Assembly: GCA_002869605.1 (NCBI GenBank)
Contig: PKUI01000026.1
Span: 1-12,705 of the forward strand
Source of the DNA: Desulfuromonas sp.
GTDB taxonomy: Bacteria; Desulfobacterota; Desulfuromonadia; Desulfuromonadales; SZUA-401
Reading direction: 5' to 3'
Length of the DNA stretch: 12,705 nucleotides
Positions 7,089 through 12,705 of this stretch are shown here, in pieces. Positions within the stretch are counted from its first letter, which is position 1. Each line of letters opens with the position of its first letter. Below the pieces are notes generated by a model. It did not search any database. It was not told the origin of the DNA and worked only from the letters and a program-made list of their open reading frames with translations. The position numbers were made by a program, and so were the translations under genes.

Positions 7089-8837
7089 ATGGTGGACAAG
7101 AACGGAATCGAAAACCCGAACATGGATGAAATGCTGGACGAAGAATTTGAGACTGCAGAAGGTGAAATGAGTTTTGCCGATCTGCTGGCTGAACATGAGC
7201 AGGGCGGCCAGGTAGGTCGTGACCAGGTGGTCAAGGGAACCATTCTGCAGGTGAATCCCGACTCCGTCGTTGTGGACGTCGGATATAAGTCTGAAGGTGT
7301 CATTGCGATCGAGGAATTCACCGACGAAGAAGGTAACATTAACGTCAATGTCGGTGATATCTACGATGTGCTCATTGAGGGCACCGAAAGTGAAAGTGGC
7401 ATGTTGTCGCTTTCCAAAGAGAAGGCTGATCGCCGTAAGGTCTGGGAAACCCTCGAAGAGGGTGCAACGATCGAAGGGCGTATCACTTCGCGTATCAAGG
7501 GCGGCCTTTCGGTCGATATTGGTGTCAACGCGTTCCTGCCCGGTTCTCAGGTTGACCTGCGCCCGGTACGCAACCTCGATAAGTTGGTTGGCGAAACCTT
7601 TGAGTTCCGTATCATCAAGCTGAACAAGCGTCGCGGCAACATTGTTCTTTCGCGTCGCGTGTTGCTCGAAGAGGAACGTGATTCGCTGCGCGGCGACACC
7701 CTTGAAACCCTGTCTGAAGAACAGATTGTCGAAGGTGTGGTCAAGAACTTGACTGACTACGGTGCGTTCATTGACCTTGGTGGCATTGACGGCCTGCTGC
7801 ATATCACCGATATGTCGTGGGGACGTGTCAATCACCCTTCGGATGTTCTGGCTGTTGGTGACAAGATCAACGTCAAGGTTCTCAAGTTTGATCGCGAGAA
7901 AGAGCGCGTCTCCCTCGGGCTCAAGCAGACGGTTGAGGATCCCTGGCTGCAGGTTGAGCAGCAGTACGTGGTCGGTGAGAAAGTTACCGGCAAGGTCGTC
8001 AGCCTGACCGACTACGGCGCATTCGTCGAACTCGAAAAAGGTGTTGAGGGGCTGATCCATGTCTCAGAAATGAGCTGGACCCGTCGTATCAAACACCCCA
8101 ACAAGATTATGAACGTCGGTGATGAGGTTGAGAGCGTGGTTCTCTCTGTTGATCTCGATAACCGTCGTATTTCTCTTGGCCTCAAGCAGGTAGAAGAGAA
8201 TCCTTGGGATGTCGTCGGTGAGAAGTTCCCGATCGGCACCATCATCGAAGGCCAAGTCAAGAATATCACTGATTTTGGTATTTTTGTCGGTGTTGATGAA
8301 GGTATCGACGGCCTGGTACACATCTCCGACCTCTCCTGGGTCAAGCGTGTGCGCCATCCTTCGGAGATCTACAAAAAAGGTGATCTGGTGAAGGCGGTCG
8401 TATTGAATATCGATCGCGAAAACGAGCGTTTCTCGCTCGGCATCAAGCAGCTCGCTGCTGATCCTTGGTCGCAGATCTCGGAACGTTATCCTTCCGGCTC
8501 GATCATCTCCGGCAAGGTCACCTCGGTGACCGACTTCGGCATCTTCCTTGAGATTGAAGAGGGGATTGAAGGTTTGATCCATGTCTCGGAAATCAGCAAG
8601 GAGAAGATCGAATCTCCGAAGGACTTCGCCACTGAAGGTGATGTACTAGAGGCGGTGGTGCTGAACATCGATAACGTTGACCGTAAGATCGCTCTGTCGA
8701 TCAAGAAATTGGCTGACCAGAAGGAAAAGGCAGAGGTCGACGCGTTCCTGGGTGCCCAGGAAAAAGCAACCTCTAACCTTGGCGCTCTTCTCCAGGGGGC
8801 CATGGATAAAGCTGCTTCTGACAACGACGAGAAGTAA
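7089..8837 (+). CDS. rpsA: 30S ribosomal protein S1
   Basis: S1 binds mRNA at the 30S platform and helps unfold structured leaders during initiation. The 582-residue protein has an acidic N-terminus (residues 11-35) for docking to the ribosome and six S1/OB-fold repeats at roughly 45-110, 127-190, 213-280, 298-367, 385-454 and 472-541. Repeats 3-6 carry the typical core (for example LTDYGAFIDLGGIDGLLHI and ITDFGIFVGVDEGIDGLVHI), while repeats 1 and 2 are more divergent, as is usual for the ribosome-binding domains. The acidic tail at about 545-582 lacks S1 features. The AAGGGG site is a rather long 11 bases upstream. It ends in tandem TAA TAG stops. The ihfB gene follows, as in enterobacteria. 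Confidence 0.97.
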   Translation: MVDKNGIENPNMDEMLDEEFETAEGEMSFADLLAEHEQGGQVGRDQVVKGTILQVNPDSVVVDVGYKSEGVIAIEEFTDEEGNINVNVGDIYDVLIEGTESESGMLSLSKEKADRRKVWETLEEGATIEGRITSRIKGGLSVDIGVNAFLPGSQVDLRPVRNLDKLVGETFEFRIIKLNKRRGNIVLSRRVLLEEERDSLRGDTLETLSEEQIVEGVVKNLTDYGAFIDLGGIDGLLHITDMSWGRVNHPSDVLAVGDKINVKVLKFDREKERVSLGLKQTVEDPWLQVEQQYVVGEKVTGKVVSLTDYGAFVELEKGVEGLIHVSEMSWTRRIKHPNKIMNVGDEVESVVLSVDLDNRRISLGLKQVEENPWDVVGEKFPIGTIIEGQVKNITDFGIFVGVDEGIDGLVHISDLSWVKRVRHPSEIYKKGDLVKAVVLNIDRENERFSLGIKQLAADPWSQISERYPSGSIISGKVTSVTDFGIFLEIEEGIEGLIHVSEISKEKIESPKDFATEGDVLEAVVLNIDNVDRKIALSIKKLADQKEKAEVDAFLGAQEKATSNLGALLQGAMDKAASDNDEK

Positions 8838-8848
8838 TAGTCCTATCT

Positions 8849-8879
8849 CACCGCCCCATACGTCATGTATGGGGCGGTG
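8849..8879 (+). terminator. 13-bp perfect hairpin after rpsA, probable terminator or 3' stabiliser
   Basis: CACCGCCCCATAC (8849-8861) pairs perfectly with GTATGGGGCGGTG (8867-8879) around a 5-base loop, beginning 11 bases after the rpsA stop. The base after the stem is followed by GCGTTTC rather than a U-tract, so intrinsic termination may be inefficient. It could instead protect the rpsA mRNA 3' end or only partly separate it from ihfB. Confidence 0.55.
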
Positions 8880-8982
8880 CGCGTTTCACCCCCGATAACA
8901 TATTCGTAGCTTGTGCTTGGGTTTTTATCCAATTGCCATGTAGGCTGCTATTGAAAGACGCTGTTAAGGAGAGTCAAAGAAA

Positions 8983-9261
8983 ATGACCAAGAGCGACCTG
9001 ATCGAACGCTTGTCCGAGTCGAACATCGAACTGACCAAGAGAGATGCGGAGACGATTGTAAATTCCATCTTCGACTCGATCGGTGATGCACTTGTTGGCG
9101 GCGACCGCGTTGAAATCCGTGGGTTTGGGTCTTTTACCGTTCGTGAGCGCGATTCGCGTGATGCACGTAACCCTAAAAGTGGTGAACTGGTGCGTATCCC
9201 TGCTAAAAAAACCCCTTTTTTCAAGACCGGCAAGGAACTTCGCGAGCGTGTAGACGTATAA
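8983..9261 (+). CDS. ihfB: integration host factor subunit beta (HU/IHF family DNA-bending protein)
   Basis: This is a small nucleoid protein that binds the minor groove and bends DNA sharply, acting in transcription, recombination and replication. The 92 residues start MTKSDLIERL, as expected for IHF-beta, and include the family signature VEIRGFGSFTVRERDSRDARNPKSGE (43-68), with the intercalating-proline motif RNP (61-63) at the tip of the DNA-binding arm, and end PFFKTGKELRERVDV. Length is typical. AAGGAG lies at 8966-8971, 11 bases before ATG. The rpsA-ihfB order supports IHF-beta over plain HU. The gap of about 100 bases upstream (8880-8982) shows no convincing promoter, so it may be expressed by readthrough from rpsA or from a promoter I could not recognise. 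A thioesterase gene follows after 10 bases. Confidence 0.93.
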   Translation: MTKSDLIERLSESNIELTKRDAETIVNSIFDSIGDALVGGDRVEIRGFGSFTVRERDSRDARNPKSGELVRIPAKKTPFFKTGKELRERVDV

Positions 9262-9271
9262 GCTTCTACCG

Positions 9272-9661
9272 ATGAAAGTTGACACTCATCATAACATATC
9301 GCCCCATTGGGTTGGTGAACCGATCGAACTCACCGAAGGGGCAGCAACGGCTCGACTATTTGCGAACGAGCAGATGGCTGCTGACGAACATGGCCTCGTG
9401 CATGGAGGTTTTACCTTCGGACTGGCTGACTATGCGGCGATGCTGGCTGTCAATGACCCCAACGTGGTCCTGGGGGGAGCACAATGCCGGTTCCTTGCGC
9501 CGGTCACGGTGGGGGAGGAGATGGTGGCCCGGGCTGTCGTCGAGGAAAGTCAGGGTAAAAAACAGAAAGTACGGTGCAGCGTGACGACTTCGAAGCCAGT
9601 TTTTGAAGCTGAGTTTACCTGCTTTGTTTTAGATCGGCACATACTAGAGTGTCAAAAATAA
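9272..9661 (+). CDS. PaaI-like hotdog-fold thioesterase
   Basis: The 129-residue protein looks like a single hotdog domain. The conserved GLVHGGFTFGLADYAAMLAVN (41-61) forms the start of the central hotdog helix with the HGG motif (44-46) and D53 as possible catalytic residues. ARFLAPV-like strands are represented by QCRFLAPVTVGEEM (71-84). Such proteins hydrolyse acyl-CoA or related thioesters; the substrate is unknown, and no sequence feature points to a specific pathway. No clear ribosome site precedes the ATG, which lies 10 bases after the ihfB stop, so reinitiation or coupling is likely. The last codons and stop overlap the U-tract of the convergent 6S RNA terminator. Confidence 0.82.
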   Translation: MKVDTHHNISPHWVGEPIELTEGAATARLFANEQMAADEHGLVHGGFTFGLADYAAMLAVNDPNVVLGGAQCRFLAPVTVGEEMVARAVVEESQGKKQKVRCSVTTSKPVFEAEFTCFVLDRHILECQK

Positions 9662-9688
9662 AAAGGCCCCGGTTTTGTTCGGGGCCTT
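9653..9688 (-). terminator. intrinsic terminator of ssrS, perhaps bidirectional
   Basis: On the minus strand AAGGCCCCG and CGGGGCCTT (stem 9663-9671 with 9680-9688) enclose an 8-base loop and are followed by TTTTTATTTTT in all but one position, a textbook intrinsic terminator. On the plus strand the same hairpin follows the thioesterase stop directly but has only a weak T-tract, so it may end that unit less efficiently. Confidence 0.88.
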
Positions 9689-9690
9689 AG

Positions 9691-9873
9691 TCTTTGGTGC
9701 TCCGGGATGCCGACGATACAGTTCAAGCCATAGACCCGTTTTCTACATTATTCCGTGAAGGTGTTTTAGGCTTCCCACTCTTTCGCGGGCCTGCTCACCG
9801 ACATCTTACGACGGATGTTGAAAAGGAATGTTGGCCCGGGCATGTATTCTGCTCAGTCGCGCACCCCAGAGTT
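9691..9873 (-). ncRNA. ssrS: 6S RNA
   Basis: Read on the minus strand this stretch of about 183 bases, close to the 184 of E. coli, matches the E. coli 6S RNA in order: CTCTGGGGTG at the 5' side (E. coli CTCTGAGATG), GGTGAGCA in the apical arm, GAAGCCTAAAAC (E. coli GAAGCCTTAAAAC), CTTGAAC, and CGGCATCCCGGAG at the 3' side (E. coli CGGCATCTCGGAG). The ends pair into a closing stem (around 9861-9871 with 9692-9700, with a GG bulge and one mismatch). 6S RNA mimics an open promoter, binds the sigma-70 RNA polymerase holoenzyme and down-regulates many promoters in stationary phase. It has its own promoter and terminator. The 5' end is approximate: the primary transcript may start near 9885 and be trimmed. 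No protein gene is credible in this interval. Confidence 0.9.
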
Positions 9874-9891
9874 GTCAATGAACGTAGTTTC

Positions 9892-9919
9892 AATTTACCA
9901 GTCGGCCTAACCTTGTCAA
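9892..9919 (-). promoter_or_regulatory. sigma-70 promoter of ssrS
   Basis: On the minus strand a perfect -35 TTGACA (9914-9919) is followed after 16 bases by TAAATT (9892-9897; four of six -10 positions). The predicted start is near A9885, about 12 bases upstream of the conserved 6S 5' end. The -35 lies only 10 bases from the start codon of the divergent pseudouridine synthase gene. Confidence 0.65.
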
Positions 9920-9928
9920 GCAGGATTG

Positions 9929-10948
9929 ATGGTTATTTCTAGCGATAGACAAGCCTCAACAGAGAGTGTCTCCGTTGCGCCTATTTCAGGAGTCTGGCGT
10001 CTAAGGGCTGAATCAGAAGACCGGGGGGAGAGGCTTGACCGTTTTCTGGCGCAAAAACTACCCCAGCTCAGCCGTGGACAGTGGCGAAAAGTCATCGATA
10101 TAGGTGGGGTTCATTTTAATGGCCGTCGCACCCGGCGTTGTGGTTCTGTTGTTAACGTGGGCGATCGTATTGAAGCCTATATCGATGGCCGTGAACTAGA
10201 GCCCTACCGTGTTTCCGATCAGGATATCATCTATCTCGATCGTCACCTCATTGCGCTGAACAAGCCTTACGGGGTTGAAATGCAGCCTACGCATGCCCGT
10301 TATATCGGCACGCTCTACGAGGCGATGTTGACGTGGATGCGCGAGCGGTCAAAAAATCCACGTAGCGAGCCATCCCTGGGGATGGTACAACGGCTTGACC
10401 GTGACACCTCGGGGCTTCTGGTATTTTCCATTCACCCTCAGGCCCATCGTGGGTTGACGACGGCCTTTACCTCACGCAAGGCACGCAAGGTTTATCTGGC
10501 ACTAATCGCGGGTGAACTGCAGGGTGAAGGGGAGTATCGCTCCATGCTTGCGCGTTCGCGTAAGGGAAACCTGGTCAAGTCAGTACCGGCCGGGGGGAAG
10601 GAGGCGATTACGCGCTACCGAGTTCTTGCCTCAAGTCAAGGCTGTTCCCTGGTGCAGGTTGAACCCCTGACCGGTCGTTCTCATCAGATCCGCGTACATT
10701 TTTCCGAGGCTGGTTATCCACTCATCGGTGACTTGCGTTACGGCGGCCCGCGGGAAATCGATGGCCAAACAGTCTTGCGCCAACAATTACATGCCTGGAA
10801 ATTGGCGATTGCGCACCCGGTAACCGGTGCTCCCATGGAGTTTGTTGCCTCGCTTCCCGTCGATATGGAGCAGTTGCTGGCCCATTTTAATTGGGAGATG
10901 AATTCATTTCAGAAGACCGATGCCTCAATTGACGGTCTTGTTAAGTAA
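9929..10948 (+). CDS. RluA/RluD-family RNA pseudouridine synthase
   Basis: This enzyme isomerises uridine to pseudouridine in RNA, most likely in 23S rRNA. The 339-residue protein has an N-terminal S4 RNA-binding domain (about 34-88, ERLDRFLAQKLPQLSRGQWRKV) and a catalytic domain with RLDRDTSGLLV (155-165) holding the catalytic aspartate D157, then RKVYLALIAGE (186-196) and TGRSHQIRVHF (248-258). The usual histidine before RLD (HRLD) is glutamine here. S4 plus catalytic domain is the RluC/RluD layout, but the target uridine cannot be assigned. ATG 9929 is preferred over the TTG one codon earlier; the only ribosome site, AGGA, is very close (3 bases). I see no clear promoter: the space upstream is taken by the 6S gene. 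lgt follows after 12 bases. Confidence 0.92.
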   Translation: MVISSDRQASTESVSVAPISGVWRLRAESEDRGERLDRFLAQKLPQLSRGQWRKVIDIGGVHFNGRRTRRCGSVVNVGDRIEAYIDGRELEPYRVSDQDIIYLDRHLIALNKPYGVEMQPTHARYIGTLYEAMLTWMRERSKNPRSEPSLGMVQRLDRDTSGLLVFSIHPQAHRGLTTAFTSRKARKVYLALIAGELQGEGEYRSMLARSRKGNLVKSVPAGGKEAITRYRVLASSQGCSLVQVEPLTGRSHQIRVHFSEAGYPLIGDLRYGGPREIDGQTVLRQQLHAWKLAIAHPVTGAPMEFVASLPVDMEQLLAHFNWEMNSFQKTDASIDGLVK

Positions 10949-10960
10949 AGAGAAATTACC

Positions 10961-11737
10961 ATGCTGACACATCCGAATTTCGACCCGGTCATCTTTTCTG
11001 TCGGGCCACTGGCCGTGCGCTGGTACGGCTTAATGTATTTAGTCGGTTTCATTGCCGCGTATAACATTATGTTAAGCTTGGCCCGTTATCGACAGCTCTC
11101 TATCGATAAGGACGATATTGCCGATTTTCTCTTCTATGGGGTGCTCGGTGTTGTGCTCGGCGGTAGACTTGGCTACACAATTTTTTATAACTCCGATTAT
11201 TACCTTCACCATCCCCTGGAGATATTCTATGTCTGGCAGGGGGGGATGAGTTTCCATGGAGGCTTCCTTGGCGTGATTGTGGCCTGCGCACTGTTTTGTC
11301 TTCGCCGCCGCATTGAAATACTCTCCTTTGCCGATATCCTGGCGACAGCTACCCCGATTGGCCTCGGTTGCGGACGGATTGGTAACTTCATCAATGGTGA
11401 GCTCTGGGGGCGCCCCACAGATCTCCCCTGGGGGATGGTGTTTGCCGGAGGTGGCCTGGTACCGCGTCATCCGAGTCAGATTTATCAGGCTCTTCTCGAA
11501 GGGGTCGTCCTGTTTACCGTATTGTGGTGGTTGCATCGTCGTCGAGTCAGGTCTGGAGTCCCCTGTTTTATGTTCTTTCTGCTCTATGGGGTGTTCAGAT
11601 TCGTTGTTGAGTTCGTTCGTGAACCGGATGCGCATCTCGGGCTTCTGTGGGGCGGGATGAGCATGGGGCAGTGGCTGTCTATGCCGATGATGTTGATCGG
11701 CTCTCTGGGGCTGCTCTGGCTTTGGAGACGGGGATGA
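10961..11737 (+). CDS. lgt: phosphatidylglycerol-prolipoprotein diacylglyceryl transferase
   Basis: Lgt is an inner-membrane enzyme that moves diacylglyceryl from phosphatidylglycerol to the lipobox cysteine of prolipoproteins, the first step in lipoprotein maturation. The 258 residues contain about seven hydrophobic segments and the family motifs: WYGLMYLVGF (21-30), GGRLGY (67-72), QGGMSFHGGFLG (93-104) with H99, GRIGNFINGELWGRPT (138-153, the Lgt signature, with R139), RHPSQIYQALLEG (169-181), and RFVVEFVREPD (213-223) with R219. H99, R139 and R219 correspond to the functionally important H103, R143 and R239 of E. coli. The ribosome site is weak (AAAGAGA). The stop overlaps the HAD phosphatase start, so the two are probably coupled. 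Confidence 0.97.
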   Translation: MLTHPNFDPVIFSVGPLAVRWYGLMYLVGFIAAYNIMLSLARYRQLSIDKDDIADFLFYGVLGVVLGGRLGYTIFYNSDYYLHHPLEIFYVWQGGMSFHGGFLGVIVACALFCLRRRIEILSFADILATATPIGLGCGRIGNFINGELWGRPTDLPWGMVFAGGGLVPRHPSQIYQALLEGVVLFTVLWWLHRRRVRSGVPCFMFFLLYGVFRFVVEFVREPDAHLGLLWGGMSMGQWLSMPMMLIGSLGLLWLWRRG

Positions 11738-12363
11738 CAATAGGGGCGTTCAAGGGGATCATTTTTGATTGTGATGGAGTGCTCTTTGATAGCCACCCGG
11801 CAAATCTTGCTTATTATAATACGGTCCTCGGGAAGCTCGGGGCACCTCTCGTGACCCCAGATAACCATCAACAGGCGCAGTTATGTCACACGGCATGCAG
11901 CCGGGATGTTTTTACGTGCTTGTTAGGTGAGGAGTGGGTCGATGAGGCGCTGACGATTGCAGGATCCCTCGATTATCGGCAGTTCATCGACTATCTCGAA
12001 CCGTTTGAAGGGATGCTCGAGATGTTGCCGCAGCTTGCAAGCCGTTACCCGCTGGCCTTGGCGACGAATCGCACGGCAAGTGTTTCCCTGTTGCTTGAAC
12101 ATTTTTCTATTCGCAATTGTTTCCAGTGCATCGTCACCAGTAGTGATGTCGAGAAACCGAAACCGAGTCCTCAGATGCTGCATCTTGCGGCACGACAACT
12201 CGGGTTTCAGGAAAATCATCTGCTTTTTGTAGGGGATGCCGTCTCTGACCAACAGGCTGCGGTCAGCGCAGGGTGTCGATTTGTCGCTTTCGGAACCGGC
12301 CTGGACGATTGCAGCCGGTTCTCAAACTGGTCGGAGTTTTCCTGTTGGTTGCCTGCTTGCTAG
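11734..12363 (+). CDS. HAD-superfamily hydrolase, phosphoglycolate phosphatase-like
   Basis: This is a probable small-molecule phosphatase of 209 residues. All four HAD motifs are present: FDCDGVLFDS (11-20) with nucleophile D12 and acid/base D14, ATNRT (110-114), the lysine of EKPKPSP (140-146), and GDAVSD (167-172) with metal-binding aspartates. The helical segment after motif I (about 21-95) is the C1 cap, as in Gph and beta-phosphoglucomutase. The frame is open to 11647, inside lgt, but the ATG at 11734 overlaps the lgt stop (ATGA) and gives the expected N-terminus. The substrate is unknown. The C-terminus is short and ends in TAG, which overlaps the stop of the convergent GHKL gene in a CTAG palindrome, leaving no room for a terminator between them. 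Confidence 0.9.
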   Translation: MTIGAFKGIIFDCDGVLFDSHPANLAYYNTVLGKLGAPLVTPDNHQQAQLCHTACSRDVFTCLLGEEWVDEALTIAGSLDYRQFIDYLEPFEGMLEMLPQLASRYPLALATNRTASVSLLLEHFSIRNCFQCIVTSSDVEKPKPSPQMLHLAARQLGFQENHLLFVGDAVSDQQAAVSAGCRFVAFGTGLDDCSRFSNWSEFSCWLPAC

Positions 12364-12705
12364 TCGATATGCTTGATCATTTCGAGGACATACCCATCCT
12401 CGCGCTGGATGTAGTTGACTTCGTCCATGACCGAGCGGATCAGGTAAACGCCTCGACCTCCCTATTCGAGGGACTGGAAGTCGGGCTCGGGTAGAGTTTC
12501 AATGTCGAAACCCTGCCCCTCATCGAAGACCTTGATGATGAAATCTCCGTCGCGAACACCGAGTGAAATCCGGATGTATGGCAGCGACTTCTCGTTGCTT
12601 GCATGATGAATCACGTTGGCAATCGCCTCGGTTAAAACCAGATTCACCTGGTAGGCCAGTTCTTCCCGATCCCCCCTCAGACGCCTGAGCGTGCGCACCA
12701 CATCC
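12360..12705 (-). pseudogene. RsbW-like anti-sigma GHKL serine kinase, 5' end outside window, interrupted by in-frame TAG
   Basis: The reading frame encodes a GHKL ATPase domain of the RsbW/SpoIIAB anti-sigma type, which binds a sigma factor or phosphorylates an anti-anti-sigma protein on serine. Visible are the N-box LVLTEAIANVIHHA (about 12617-12658) and the G1 box VFDEGQGFD (about 12498-12524). An in-frame TAG lies at 12462-12464, directly before GGRGVYLIRSVMDEV, which is the G2 box; the frame then runs open for 33 codons to a second TAG at 12360-12362. In relatives the G2 box is continuous with the rest, usually with Glu or Gln at the position of the stop. So either a single-base nonsense change (or sequencing error) has broken the gene, or the TAG is read through. 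The product stopped at 12462 would lack the ATP lid. The N-terminal part lies beyond the right edge. The family call is firm; the pseudogene status is not. Confidence 0.7.

Noticed and set aside
7080..8060. Minus-strand frame of 326 codons opposite rpsA
   Set aside because: It arises from the codon bias of the repeated S1 domains on the opposite strand and shows no independent features.
8880..8982. Possible sigma-54 or sigma-70 promoter before ihfB
   Set aside because: TTGGG and TTGC elements are wrongly spaced for sigma-54, and no -10 lies at a proper distance from the TTG-like -35 candidates.
9694..9942. Plus-strand 82-codon reading frame
   Set aside because: It lies almost wholly over the 6S RNA gene on the other strand, lacks a ribosome site and has no recognisable protein features.
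12273..12494. Plus-strand frame of 73 codons at the end of the HAD gene
   Set aside because: It overlaps the HAD C-terminus in another frame and lies antisense to the GHKL kinase.

Overview
The window looks like a chromosomal core region of a moderately GC-rich deltaproteobacterium, most likely of the Desulfuromonas/Geobacter/Pelobacter group. I infer this from the gene order (pheA, tyrA, aroA, cmk, ispH, rpsA, ihfB), a bifunctional chorismate mutase-prephenate dehydratase, a Bacillus-like EPSP synthase and the 6S RNA type. No database search was possible, so the taxon is an inference. There are no insertion sequences, CRISPR arrays, tRNAs or rRNAs.

Left part (1-1949, minus strand): a class I PLP aminotransferase followed after 3 bases by a formate/nitrite-transporter family gene that runs off the left edge. 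A 150-base gap with face-to-face sigma-70-like promoters separates this unit from the large plus-strand cluster.

Centre (2100-9661, plus strand): pheA, tyrA and aroA (phenylalanine, tyrosine and chorismate synthesis) lead into cmk (CMP kinase) and ispH (last step of the MEP isoprenoid pathway), with aroA/cmk and cmk/ispH overlapping. rpsA (ribosomal protein S1) follows, with its own likely extended -10 promoter and a hairpin-bearing leader. After a strong 13-bp hairpin come ihfB (integration host factor beta) and a small hotdog-fold thioesterase.

9650-9930: this stretch has no protein gene. On the minus strand it encodes a 6S RNA (ssrS) with its own promoter and a textbook intrinsic terminator, convergent with the thioesterase and divergent from the next gene.

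Right part (9929-12705): an RluA/RluD-type pseudouridine synthase, lgt (prolipoprotein diacylglyceryl transferase) and a HAD phosphatase run on the plus strand, the last two overlapping by ATGA. Convergent with them is an RsbW-like GHKL anti-sigma kinase, cut by the right edge and interrupted by an in-frame TAG between its G1 and G2 ATP-binding boxes.

The least ordinary observations are the in-frame amber codon in the GHKL kinase, the 6S RNA with its tight overlap with flanking genes, and a tiny reading frame rich in aromatic residues just before aroA.
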